In this document: positions 9,306 to 18,396 of the stretch, one piece after another
Position numbering within the stretch: position 1 is the stretch's first letter
Layout: every line of letters starts with the position of its first letter
Assembly: GCA_012729575.1 (NCBI GenBank)
Contig: JAAYCW010000176.1
Location: 1 to 39,831, forward strand
Length of the DNA stretch: 39,831 nucleotides
Reading direction: 5' to 3'
Source of the DNA: Actinomycetota bacterium
GTDB taxonomy: Bacteria > Actinomycetota > Thermoleophilia > RBG-16-64-13
Position numbers and translations under genes: made by a program
Notes under the pieces: model-generated
What the model was told of the DNA's origin: nothing
Database searches by the model: none
Seen by the model: only the letters and a program-made list of their open reading frames with translations

Positions 9306-10980
9306 TCAGCCCGCGTCGGCCCGAATGGCGAGGGCGCGGTCCTGCGCCGCCGCGGCGTCGGCTCCCCTTCCCATCTCGGCGTAGAGTGCGGCCAGATCAT
9401 CGAGGCCTGCTGCAAGGTCGGCGTGCTGTGGGCCTAGATTGTGCTCTCGGATGTCCAGCGCACGCTTGTAGAGAGGTTCTGCCTCCAGGTAGCGCTTCTG
9501 GGCGCGATATGCCTCGGCGAGGTTCTCCAGACTGGTGGCCACATGGGGGTCGTCTGGGCCCAGGGTGGCTTCTCTGATGGACAGGGCCCGGAGGTGCAGC
9601 GGCTCAGCCTCGGAGTAACGGTTCTGAGCGTCGTACATCACGGCCAAGTTCCCGAGGCTCACAGCTACGTCGGGGTGGTCCGGCCCCAGACTGCCTTCGC
9701 GGATAGCGAGTGAGCGTCGATAGAGCGGTTCGGCTTCGTCGTACCGCTCTTGAACCGAGAGTAGTACGGCGAGACCGTTCAAAGCCAGGGCCACCTCAGG
9801 ATCATTCCGCCCCAGGGCTTCCTCGCCGACGGCCAGTGCTTCCCTATACAGCGGCTCCGCCTTGTCATGGCGCCCCAGTGCGTAGTAGACCTCCGCCAGG
9901 CCGTTCAGACTGGTCACGAGGTCCGGGTGCGCCGCCTTGAGGTTGCGCGTTCGGATGGAGAGCGCTCGTTCGTATAGCGGCTGCGCTGTTTCGTACTCGC
10001 CCCGGATCCGACGCAGATCCGCCAGATGGGTGAGGCAGGCTGCTACCTCGGCATGGTCGGGACCGTAGGCCTTCTCCCAGATGACCAACGCGCGCTGTTG
10101 AAGCGCCTCGGCTTCATCGTACCGGCCGGTAGAGGCCCGGAGGAGCCCTAGACCGGTCAGGGTGGCCGCGACCCGGGGATGCCCAGGGCCCAGCGCTTCT
10201 TCTTGAATGGCGAGAGCACGCTCGTAAGGCGGCTCGGCCGCAGCCCCATCGTTTGACGCTGCCTGAAGATCGGCCAATCTCAGCAGACTCGAGGCGACCT
10301 CAGGGTGGCGTGGTCCGAGCGCTTTCTCGCGGATGGCCAGAGCGCGTTCGTGGAGAGCCCGGGCCTCCGAATCGCGACCCTGCAGCTGCACGACGTCGGC
10401 GAGGACGCTAAGAGTGGTGGCCACGTCCGGATGGTCGGGACCGACCGCTCGCTCCCAGGCGGCCAAGCTGTCGGCAAAGCGTCTCTCCGCCTCGGGGTAA
10501 TCTCTCCGGGCCGTCGCCAAACCGGCCAAGTTGTCGAGACTCGGGCACAGCCTGGGATGCCCACTGCCCAGCGCATCCTCTCTGATGTGGAGCGCCCGCT
10601 TGAAAAGAGACTCAGCTTCGGCATAGTCCTGCTGGGCTTGGCGGCAGGCGGCCAGGTCATCCAAGGCGACCGCGATCTGCACGTGGTCGCAACCGAGGAC
10701 TACCTCCCGGGCTGCGAGCACCTGACGGTAGAGTGACTCCGCCTCAGCCCAATTGCCCTGACCGGCACATGCACGGGCAAGGTTCTCAAGGCTGAGGATC
10801 GTGTCCGGATGGCCCTCGGGCAGTGTCTCTTCACGGAGGGCCAGTGCGCGGCGGTGAAGCGGCTCGGCCATCGCAAACCATCCTCGCGCGTCATAGAGGA
10901 CGGCCAGGGACGAGACGGCCGAGGCGACCGCCAGCTGATCGGGCTCCGAGGTCTGCTCTTGGGCGGCCAGGGCCGCTTCG
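9306..10980 (-). repeat. Tandem ~126-bp DNA repeats encoding ~42-aa TPR units
   Basis: Recurring HPDV/HPEV/HPRV loop at ~126-bp spacing along the gene; units are degenerate at DNA level. Confidence 0.75.
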
Positions 10981-11078
10981 GCGGTCCCCAGAGCGCGATC
11001 GAGATCCCCCTCTTTGAACAGGAGGGATACTTCCTCGGCCAGAGCCTGATATGCGCGGAGTTCAGAAGCTGCGTCCAT
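9306..11078 (-). CDS. Tetratricopeptide repeat protein (TPR_12 / kinesin-light-chain-like repeats)
   Basis: About 13 units of ~42 aa with recurring AEPLYRRALAIREKALGPDHPDVAxSLxNLAxLY. ATG at 11078. Confidence 0.93.
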   Translation of the reverse strand: MDAASELRAYQALAEEVSLLFKEGDLDRALGTAEAALAAQEQTSEPDQLAVASAVSSLAVLYDARGWFAMAEPLHRRALALREETLPEGHPDTILSLENLARACAGQGNWAEAESLYRQVLAAREVVLGCDHVQIAVALDDLAACRQAQQDYAEAESLFKRALHIREDALGSGHPRLCPSLDNLAGLATARRDYPEAERRFADSLAAWERAVGPDHPDVATTLSVLADVVQLQGRDSEARALHERALAIREKALGPRHPEVASSLLRLADLQAASNDGAAAEPPYERALAIQEEALGPGHPRVAATLTGLGLLRASTGRYDEAEALQQRALVIWEKAYGPDHAEVAACLTHLADLRRIRGEYETAQPLYERALSIRTRNLKAAHPDLVTSLNGLAEVYYALGRHDKAEPLYREALAVGEEALGRNDPEVALALNGLAVLLSVQERYDEAEPLYRRSLAIREGSLGPDHPDVAVSLGNLAVMYDAQNRYSEAEPLHLRALSIREATLGPDDPHVATSLENLAEAYRAQKRYLEAEPLYKRALDIREHNLGPQHADLAAGLDDLAALYAEMGRGADAAAAQDRALAIRADAG

Positions 11079-11205
11079 GGCGCGAGAACTGTATAGGCTG
11101 CCCGGCCCCGCGTCAACCATCTGCGGGAGTGGACGGCACTGAGGCTCACGGTGAGGCTGCGGTAGGTAGCCCCGGTTAGGAACTCGCTCAGTTGACAGGA
11201 GATAT

Positions 11206-11234
11206 AGTTTTGTGTGAAACTGTTTTGTCCAAAA
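11206..11234. promoter_or_regulatory. Candidate MarR operator pair upstream of the MarR-ABC operon
   Basis: AGTTT-TGTGTG-AAACT (11206-11221) and TTTTG-TC-CAAAA (11223-11234). GTTTTGT recurs 15 bp apart. A TTGACA hexamer sits at 11192-11197. The site is AT-rich within GC-rich DNA. Confidence 0.5.
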
Positions 11235-11302
11235 TGGTCAGCGTGGCCTCTGGGGGTGGTCCCGCTCCCTGACGGTCCGGAAAAGGGGGGACCACACACA
11301 GT

Positions 11303-11830
11303 ATGACCATGCCTAACCAGTCTCCCCCCATTCCCGGGCCACAACTCGACAACGTCGATCATCTGACCGTTCGTGTCTTTCAGGCCATGGGCAGGTTGAT
11401 GCACCTCCACCGCTTGGCCATGCAGAAGATGGTGACGGAGAGGGGTGTCCAGCCTCCTGAGATGATTGCTCTCTCTCTGCTTCGGGTCAATAACGGCGCC
11501 ACCCAGAGCGAGCTGGGCGGCGTTCTTCACCTGTCTCCGCCGAGGGTCAGCACCATCTTGAGCTCCCTTGAGGAGAGTGGCGCGGTCGTGCGCCGCCCTG
11601 ACGAGGCCGACCGGCGTCTCACCAGAGTCTTCCTGACGGCTGAAGGCCGTCGCAGAGAAGAAGAGCATCGGGCCATCTTGAGTGACTTCGTCGAGGGGAC
11701 TATCGGAGCCTTGTCCGAAGCCGATCGGCGTGAGCTGGAACGTCTGCTTGGAGAGCTGGCCGAGCGGACGCAAGAAGTGCTGGACGATGGTTCAACCGAG
11801 GAGTCCGGGGGAGGCGTCCCGGCCGGATGA
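11303..11830 (+). CDS. MarR family transcriptional regulator
   Basis: wHTH with QSELGGVLHLSPPRVSTILSSLEESGAVVRRPDEADRRLTRVFLTAEGR. Stop overlaps the next start (ATGA). Confidence 0.9.
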   Translation: MTMPNQSPPIPGPQLDNVDHLTVRVFQAMGRLMHLHRLAMQKMVTERGVQPPEMIALSLLRVNNGATQSELGGVLHLSPPRVSTILSSLEESGAVVRRPDEADRRLTRVFLTAEGRRREEEHRAILSDFVEGTIGALSEADRRELERLLGELAERTQEVLDDGSTEESGGGVPAG

Positions 11831-13569
11831 CACGACTCCTTATCACTTACCTCAAGCCGTACTGGAAGGAGATCACGGTGGTCTTCTTCCTTGTCCTGGT
11901 CCGGGCGGTCACCAACCTCTATCTGCCCACCCTCAACGCCGACATCATCAACGATGGCGTCGCCAAGGGTGATACCGGATACATCTGGGAGGTGGGCGGT
12001 TACATGCTCCTGGTGACCCTACTGCAGGTCATCTGCACCATCATCGGCACATACTTGGGAGCTAAGGCGGCGATGGCCTTCGGTCGTGACGTACGGAGCG
12101 CCTTCTTCCGTAAAGTGGAGAGCCTCTCCCAGGGCGAGATTAACCGGTTCGGCGCCCCTTCGCTCATCACGCGCAGCACGAACGACGTCCAGCAGATCCA
12201 GATGGTGGTCGCGATAGGTCTCTCGTTGATGCTGTTCGCGCCCATGATGCTCATCGGGGGTCTGTTCATGGCCCTCCGCCAGGATGCTCCTCTATCGTTG
12301 ACCCTGGCCGTCATCCTGCCTCTGATGATCATCTCACTGGGGCTGATCATATGGCGGGCACTGCCCTGGTTCCGGTCCATGCAGGTCAAGATCGACCGGC
12401 TCAACCAGGTGATGCGGGAACAGCTCAGTGGGGTGCGCGTTATTCGGGCCTTTGCCCGGACCGACTATGAGGCCCGTCGTTTCGAGCGCGCCAATGCGGA
12501 ACTCACCGAAGTGGGTCTGCGGGTCATGCGCCTGTTCGCCATCATGTTCCCCACGCTCTTCGGGATCATGAACTTCTCCACCATAGCGATCATGTGGTAC
12601 GGAGCGATCCGCATCGACAGCCTGGAGATGCCCATTGGCAACCTGACCGCCTTCATCGCTTATGTCATGCAGATACTCATGTCGATCATGATGGCCTCCA
12701 TGCTGGCTTCGTTCATTCCCAGGGCATCCGCGGCGGGGACGCGCGTGCAGGAAGTGATCGACGTAGAACCCGGCATCGTCGATCCTGCGAACCCGGTTAT
12801 GATCCCCAGCCTGGCTGGAGAGGCCAGGGGAGTTGTCGAGTTCAAAGACGTGGAGTTCCGCTATCCCGGGGCGGAAGAAGCGGTTCTCACCAACGTCAAC
12901 TTCACAGCCAGGCCCGGTCAGACCACGGCCATCGTGGGAAGTACAGGGAGCGGCAAGTCCACGCTCATCAGCCTGATTCCGCGTCTGTACGACGTGACCT
13001 CGGGGTCCATCACCATCGACGGGGTCGATGTGCGGGATATGGACAGATCAGATCTCTGGAGTCACATCGGCTTCGTTCCACAGAAGGCCTTCCTGTTCTC
13101 GGGTACGGTGGCCAGTAATCTCCGCTATGGCGATGAGAAGGCCACCGACGAGGAGCTATGGCGCGCGCTGGAGGTAGCTCAGGCGGCAGAGTTCGTGCGG
13201 GCCATGCCCGCCGGTCTCGAAGAGCCCATCATGCAGGGCGGCACCAACGTGTCGGGAGGTCAGCGGCAGCGGTTGGCGATCGCACGCGCACTCGTGAAGA
13301 GGGCCGAGATCAACGTCTTCGACGACAGTCTCTCGGCGCTTGATTTTAAGACCGACTCGATGTTGCGGGCCGCCCTCAAGCGGGAGATCACCAACGCCAC
13401 GATGTTCGTTGTGGCCCAGCGGATCAGCAGCATCATGCACGCCGAGCAGATCATCGTGCTGGACGAGGGCACCATCGCGGGCCTAGGGACCCACGACGAA
13501 CTCATGGAGACCTGCAAGACCTATCAGGAGATAGTGTACTCGCAGCTCTCCGCGGAAGAAGCGGCATGA
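11827..13569 (+). CDS. ABC exporter half-transporter (permease plus ATPase) with degenerate catalytic residues
   Basis: Walker A GSTGSGKS, signature NVSGGQRQR, Walker B VFDDSLSALD (D for E), H-loop VAQRISS (Q for H). Six TM segments at the N-terminus. Confidence 0.94.
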   Translation: MTRLLITYLKPYWKEITVVFFLVLVRAVTNLYLPTLNADIINDGVAKGDTGYIWEVGGYMLLVTLLQVICTIIGTYLGAKAAMAFGRDVRSAFFRKVESLSQGEINRFGAPSLITRSTNDVQQIQMVVAIGLSLMLFAPMMLIGGLFMALRQDAPLSLTLAVILPLMIISLGLIIWRALPWFRSMQVKIDRLNQVMREQLSGVRVIRAFARTDYEARRFERANAELTEVGLRVMRLFAIMFPTLFGIMNFSTIAIMWYGAIRIDSLEMPIGNLTAFIAYVMQILMSIMMASMLASFIPRASAAGTRVQEVIDVEPGIVDPANPVMIPSLAGEARGVVEFKDVEFRYPGAEEAVLTNVNFTARPGQTTAIVGSTGSGKSTLISLIPRLYDVTSGSITIDGVDVRDMDRSDLWSHIGFVPQKAFLFSGTVASNLRYGDEKATDEELWRALEVAQAAEFVRAMPAGLEEPIMQGGTNVSGGQRQRLAIARALVKRAEINVFDDSLSALDFKTDSMLRAALKREITNATMFVVAQRISSIMHAEQIIVLDEGTIAGLGTHDELMETCKTYQEIVYSQLSAEEAA

Positions 13570-15581
13570 GCGACGGACGGCCAAGCGGGAAGAGTGAGAG
13601 CGCGGGCGCAATGATGCCCGGCCCCGGCCGCCGAGGTCCCCGAGGCGGGCACCACACGCCGGGTCCCCCGGGGCTGATCGGCACCGGGGACAAGCCCAGG
13701 CACTTCAAAGAGTCGTTCAAACGTTTGGTGCGCTCGTTGCGGCCGGAGCGCGTTCTGATAGTCGTGGTCATCGCGCTGACCATCGTCAGCGTCGCCTGTC
13801 AGATCGCGGCACCCAAGATCATGGCCGGGGCTACCGACGACATCTTCGCGGGTGTCATGAGCCGGCAGATCAACGGTTATGCGGGTGATTCCTGGACCAA
13901 GGAGCAGGTGGTCGCGCAGCTGGAGGCCACCGGCGAGACGGACATGGCCAAGATGCTTGCCGAGATGGAGCTCCGCCCGGGGCAGGGAGTCAACTTCGCC
14001 TCCGTGAATAGAGTGCTCCTTATCGTGGTGGCCGTCTACCTGTTAAGCGCGCTCCTTGCCTGGCTCCAAGGCTTTCTCATGGCAGGTATCGTGCAGCGCA
14101 CCGCATATAAGTTGCGCCGGGATGTGGACGACAAAATAGCCCTTCTACCGCTGAAGTACTTCGATAGCCACGCCCGAGGCGACATCCTTAGCCGTTTGAC
14201 CAACGATATCGACAACATCCAGCAGACCATGCAACAGGTGCTGATGCAGATCATCCAGAGCATACTCACCTTGATCGGCGTGCTGGCCATGATGTTCTGG
14301 ATCAGTCCTTTGCTCGCGTTGATCTCGCTGATAGTTCTGCCGGTCTCGGCGGTCATAGCTATCGTGATCGCCAAGCGGTCACAGAAGCAGTTCGCGCGAC
14401 AGTGGGATAGGACGGGTGACGTGAACGGCCATGTCGAAGAGATGTTCACCGGACACAACATCGTGAAGACCTTCGGGCGCCAGCAGGAGGCCATCGACAC
14501 CTTCGATCAGCACAACGACGGTCTGTATGAGGCCAGCTTCAAGGCCCAGTTCATCTCGGGCATCATCATGCCGGCCACCTTCTTCGTGTCGAACCTCAAC
14601 TACGTGGCCGTCTGCGTGCTGGGCGGGCTCCGGGTCGCGAATGGGACCATGTCTCTGGGCGACGTGCAGGCTTTCATCCAGTATGTGCATCAATTCGGCC
14701 AGCCCATCTCTCAGGTCGCAAGCGTGGCGAATGTCATGCAATCGGCAGTGGCTTCGGCCGAGCGGGTCTTCGAACTGCTTGACGAAGAGGAGGAGTCGGC
14801 CGACCCGCTGCCTCCGGTCGTTCTCGAGCAGGCTGCGGGGCATATCGTCATGCGTGACGTCTCCTTCCGCTACGTTGCCGATACGCCGCTGATCGAGAAT
14901 CTGAACGTTGAGGTGCTGCCCGGGCAGACGGTGGCCATAGTGGGTCCGACAGGTGCGGGGAAGACCACGCTCGTCAATCTGCTCATGCGCTTCTACGAGA
15001 TCGACGAAGGCAGCATCACCATCGACGGTGTCGATACCCGGGACATGAGCCGGGATGGTCTGCGCCGGCTGTTCGGGATGGTGCTACAAGACGCCTGGTT
15101 GTTCTCGGGCAGTATTCAGGACAACATCGCCTACGGCAAAGAGGATGCCACCTGGGACGAGATCCAGGCGGCCGCGGAGGCGGCCCACGTGCATCATTTC
15201 GCTCGGACGCTGCCCGATGGATACGAGACCGTAGTCGAGGATGACTCCACCAATATCTCCCAGGGTGAGCGACAACTCCTCACCATCGCCCGCGCCTTCC
15301 TGGCCGATCCGCAGATCCTCATCCTGGACGAGGCGACCAGCTCAGTTGATACCAGAACCGAGGTGTTGATCCAACGCGCTATGGCCAGACTGCTGAAGGG
15401 GCGCACCAGCTTCATCATCGCTCACCGGTTGTCGACCATCAGGGAAGCCGACGTCATCTTGGTCATGAACGAGGGCGACATAGTGGAGCAGGGGACGCAT
15501 CACGAGCTGCTCTGCCGGAAGGGCTTCTACTACGACCTCTACAACAGCCAGTTTGCGGAGGCGCTGGAGGAAGCCTGCTGA
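13566..15581 (+). CDS. ABC exporter half-transporter (permease plus ATPase) with canonical Walker B and H-loop
   Basis: Walker A GPTGAGKT, signature NISQGERQ (non-canonical), Walker B LILDEATSSVD, H-loop IAHRLST. ATGA overlap with the upstream gene. Confidence 0.94.
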   Translation: MSDGRPSGKSESAGAMMPGPGRRGPRGGHHTPGPPGLIGTGDKPRHFKESFKRLVRSLRPERVLIVVVIALTIVSVACQIAAPKIMAGATDDIFAGVMSRQINGYAGDSWTKEQVVAQLEATGETDMAKMLAEMELRPGQGVNFASVNRVLLIVVAVYLLSALLAWLQGFLMAGIVQRTAYKLRRDVDDKIALLPLKYFDSHARGDILSRLTNDIDNIQQTMQQVLMQIIQSILTLIGVLAMMFWISPLLALISLIVLPVSAVIAIVIAKRSQKQFARQWDRTGDVNGHVEEMFTGHNIVKTFGRQQEAIDTFDQHNDGLYEASFKAQFISGIIMPATFFVSNLNYVAVCVLGGLRVANGTMSLGDVQAFIQYVHQFGQPISQVASVANVMQSAVASAERVFELLDEEEESADPLPPVVLEQAAGHIVMRDVSFRYVADTPLIENLNVEVLPGQTVAIVGPTGAGKTTLVNLLMRFYEIDEGSITIDGVDTRDMSRDGLRRLFGMVLQDAWLFSGSIQDNIAYGKEDATWDEIQAAAEAAHVHHFARTLPDGYETVVEDDSTNISQGERQLLTIARAFLADPQILILDEATSSVDTRTEVLIQRAMARLLKGRTSFIIAHRLSTIREADVILVMNEGDIVEQGTHHELLCRKGFYYDLYNSQFAEALEEAC

Positions 15582-15583
15582 CG

Positions 15584-15624
15584 GGCCGTGTGGCGGGGCC
15601 GGTTGACCGGCGGGCTGAACGGCC
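15584..15624 (+). terminator. Candidate nested hairpin downstream of the ABC exporter operon
   Basis: GGCCG (15584-15588) pairs with CGGCC (15620-15624), enclosing GCCGG-TTGA-CCGGC (15598-15611). No T-tract. Confidence 0.3.
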
Positions 15625-15741
15625 TATCGACGGGGTGTAGAGGCCGACGCTTGACAAGGGGGCCCGTGTGGGTGAACCTTGCGCGAGTTTTCCGGCGGCG
15701 GCCGAGGTTGTGTGCTGGACGAGACGCGCTGAGGAGCATGT

Positions 15742-16968
15742 ATGGACTTGCAGCCGAGGGGCTATGACAAGGTAGTTCAGCTGGTCGAGAAGGGAGTGAC
15801 CGTCCCCAATCCTTTCAGCCTTGATATAGGCGACGAGGTGGACGCGACCCGCATCTCCGGGGATGGCGTGACTATTTACCCGGGATGTCGCATCTACGGA
15901 GCGCAGACGGTGATCTCCGCCGGGGTGAAGCTGGGCGCTGAGGCGCCGGTCACTTTGGACGACTGCAGGCTGGGCCCGTCCGTGGAGTTGAAAGGGGGCT
16001 ACTTCAAGCAGTCGGTCCTCCTGGAAAAAGCCAACATGGGCTCGGGCGCCCAGGTGCGAGAGGGGTGTCTGCTCGAGGAGGAGGCCAACGGCGCCCACTG
16101 TGTGGGGCTCAAGCAGACCATCCTTTTCCCCTTCGTCACCTTGGGCAGCCTCATCAACTTCTGCGACTGTCTCATGGCCGGCGGCACCAGCCGGAGGGAC
16201 CACAGTGAAGTGGGCAGTTCCTACATCCACTTCAATTACACGCCTGACGGCGACAAGACCACCGCCTCCTTGTTCGGCGACGTGCCACGTGGGGTCATGC
16301 TCGACCGGCCGCCCATCTTCCTGGGTGGGCAGGGGGGAGCGGTCGGTCCGGTGCGGGTGGGCTTCGGCACGGTGGTGGCTGCGGGCTCGGTACTGCTGGA
16401 GGATGTACTCGACGACGGCCAGTTGGTGGCCGCCGTTCCCCCGCCCGGCTTCAAGCGGGTTCGTCGCCCTCATGCCTATAAGAACCTGGTGCGGGTGGTG
16501 CGCAACAACGTGGTTTATCTGGCCAACCTGGTGGCTTTGGAGGAATGGTACAGAAGAGTGAGGAGGCCCTTCTTCGCCCGTCAGGAGATGGGAGAACTCT
16601 TGTATGCGGGCGCGCTTGAAGTACTGGCGCTGGCTAAGGATGAGCGGCTGAAACGTTTGACCGCCATGGCCGGCAAGGTGCCGGCGGCCGAGTCGCCGGG
16701 GAAGGACTTCAAGGAGAAGGCGGGCGAGCTCTGTGAAGTCTTCACCGAAGCGGCCGCCGTCCGGGAGACCGGCCCGGAAGGGCTGGAGTTCTTGGGGGCA
16801 GTGGAGTCGGGGACCTCAGCGTCCGCCGGCTACCTGGAGACCATACAGGGACTCACACCCGAGGTGGCCGCCAGAGGCACGCGGTGGCTGCAAGAGATAG
16901 TTGACGGACTCTGCAGGGGAGCAGATTCGTGCTTCCCGTCGATGAGCCTCTTCGGAGAGAGGGCGTAG
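15742..16968 (+). CDS. Left-handed beta-helix (hexapeptide-repeat) protein, GlmU-like without a recognised N-terminal pyrophosphorylase domain
   Basis: Hexapeptide-like pattern (ISGDGVTIYPGCRIYGAQTVISAGVKLGAE...) and GSSYIHFNYTPDGDKTTASLFGDVPRGVML. Gene directly precedes glmM. Confidence 0.7.
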   Translation: MDLQPRGYDKVVQLVEKGVTVPNPFSLDIGDEVDATRISGDGVTIYPGCRIYGAQTVISAGVKLGAEAPVTLDDCRLGPSVELKGGYFKQSVLLEKANMGSGAQVREGCLLEEEANGAHCVGLKQTILFPFVTLGSLINFCDCLMAGGTSRRDHSEVGSSYIHFNYTPDGDKTTASLFGDVPRGVMLDRPPIFLGGQGGAVGPVRVGFGTVVAAGSVLLEDVLDDGQLVAAVPPPGFKRVRRPHAYKNLVRVVRNNVVYLANLVALEEWYRRVRRPFFARQEMGELLYAGALEVLALAKDERLKRLTAMAGKVPAAESPGKDFKEKAGELCEVFTEAAAVRETGPEGLEFLGAVESGTSASAGYLETIQGLTPEVAARGTRWLQEIVDGLCRGADSCFPSMSLFGERA

Positions 16969-17038
16969 AAGCTTCACACGATATACAAGCAGCAAGTACC
17001 TGTTGAGAAGATGCATACCTACTGAGGAAGGGGCGGCG

Positions 17039-18388
17039 ATGGGCAAGTTGTTCGGCACGGATGGTATCAGAGGAGAGGCCAACCGCTACCCCATGGACGC
17101 CATGACGGCTTTTGCCGTGGGTCAAGCCATGACCCGCGTTCTAAAGAGGTCGGGTCACACCACCCGGGTGATCATCGGCAAGGACACTCGTCTATCCGGG
17201 TACATGTTGGAGAGCGCCCTGGAGTCTGGAGTCACTTCCATGGGCGGGGTGCCTTACCTGGTGGGTGTCCTGCCTACGCCGGGCATCGCCTTCATCACTG
17301 AGAGTATGCGCGCGGACGCGGGCGCGGTCATCTCCGCGTCGCACAATCCCTACCAGGACAACGGTATCAAGCTGTTCTCCGGCGCCGGCTTCAAGCTGTC
17401 GGACGCGCAAGAGACGGAGATCGAGGAACTGGTCTTCGGTGGCAAGCTGCCGGATATGGTGCCGCCGCCCCACGACATGGGCCGGGCCTACCGGCTGGAG
17501 GACGCACCCGGACGTTATATCGTATTCCTGAAGAACACCTTCCCGCGGACCCTTTCGATGGAAGGTCTGAAGATCGTCCTCGACACAGCGAACGGAGCCA
17601 CTTATCGGGTGGCGCCGGACGCCTTCACGGAATTGGGGGCGGAAGTCACCGTGATCCACAACGAGCCGAACGGCCTCAACATCAACGAGGAGTGCGGCTC
17701 GCAGCACACGGACGACCTCAAGCGGGCTGTTCTCGAGAACGGGGCTGCCATCGGCCTCGCCTTCGACGGCGATGGCGACCGCCTGATCGCCGTGGACGAA
17801 AAAGGCAATGAGATCACCGGCGACCAGATCATGATCATCTGCGCGAAGATGATCAAGGAAGAGGGCCGCTTGAGGAACGATCTCTTGGTCTCGACCATCA
17901 TGAGCAACATGGGGCTGGGTGTGGCCTGCAAGAAGTACGGGTTCAAGAACCACGCGGCCAAAGTGGGCGACCGCTATGTCCTCGAAGATATGCAGCGTCT
18001 GGGTGGGGTCATAGGGGGCGAGGAGTCTGGGCACGTCATCTTCCTCGACCATCACACGACGGGGGATGGCATTCTGACCGCCATGCAGTTGCTGGCCGCT
18101 ATGCTCAAGGCGGAGAAGCCTCTGTCTGAGATGGCGGGCCTGATGGATGTGTTTCCCCAGAAGCTCATCAATGTCGACGTCAAGAGCAAGCCCGATATCC
18201 AATCGATCCCAGAGCTCGTGGAGGCCATCAAGCAGGTGGAACTCGAGCTGAACGAAGAAGGCAGGGTCTTGGTCCGCTACTCGGGCACGCAGAACATGTG
18301 CCGGGTCATGGTCGAAGGCCCCAACAACGAGATCACGGACAAGTACGCCGCGCAACTGGCGGACGTGGTCCGCGCGACGATAGGCTAG
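17039..18388 (+). CDS. glmM: Phosphoglucosamine mutase
   Basis: MGKLFGTDGIRGEAN, active-site ISASHNPYQDNGIKLFS, metal loop DGDGDR, C-terminal RYSGTQNMCRVMVEG (sugar-phosphate loop). Confidence 0.93.
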   Translation: MGKLFGTDGIRGEANRYPMDAMTAFAVGQAMTRVLKRSGHTTRVIIGKDTRLSGYMLESALESGVTSMGGVPYLVGVLPTPGIAFITESMRADAGAVISASHNPYQDNGIKLFSGAGFKLSDAQETEIEELVFGGKLPDMVPPPHDMGRAYRLEDAPGRYIVFLKNTFPRTLSMEGLKIVLDTANGATYRVAPDAFTELGAEVTVIHNEPNGLNINEECGSQHTDDLKRAVLENGAAIGLAFDGDGDRLIAVDEKGNEITGDQIMIICAKMIKEEGRLRNDLLVSTIMSNMGLGVACKKYGFKNHAAKVGDRYVLEDMQRLGGVIGGEESGHVIFLDHHTTGDGILTAMQLLAAMLKAEKPLSEMAGLMDVFPQKLINVDVKSKPDIQSIPELVEAIKQVELELNEEGRVLVRYSGTQNMCRVMVEGPNNEITDKYAAQLADVVRATIG

Positions 18389-18396
18389 GACGACGG

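Noticed and set aside
15651-15656. TTGACA hexamer upstream of the beta-helix gene as a promoter
   Set aside because: No acceptable -10 at 16-18 bp spacing (gaacct/aacctt), so the hexamer alone is not sufficient.
17192-18355. Minus-strand ORF (387 aa) opposite glmM
   Set aside because: Antisense to a canonical glmM; composition artefact of GC-rich third positions.
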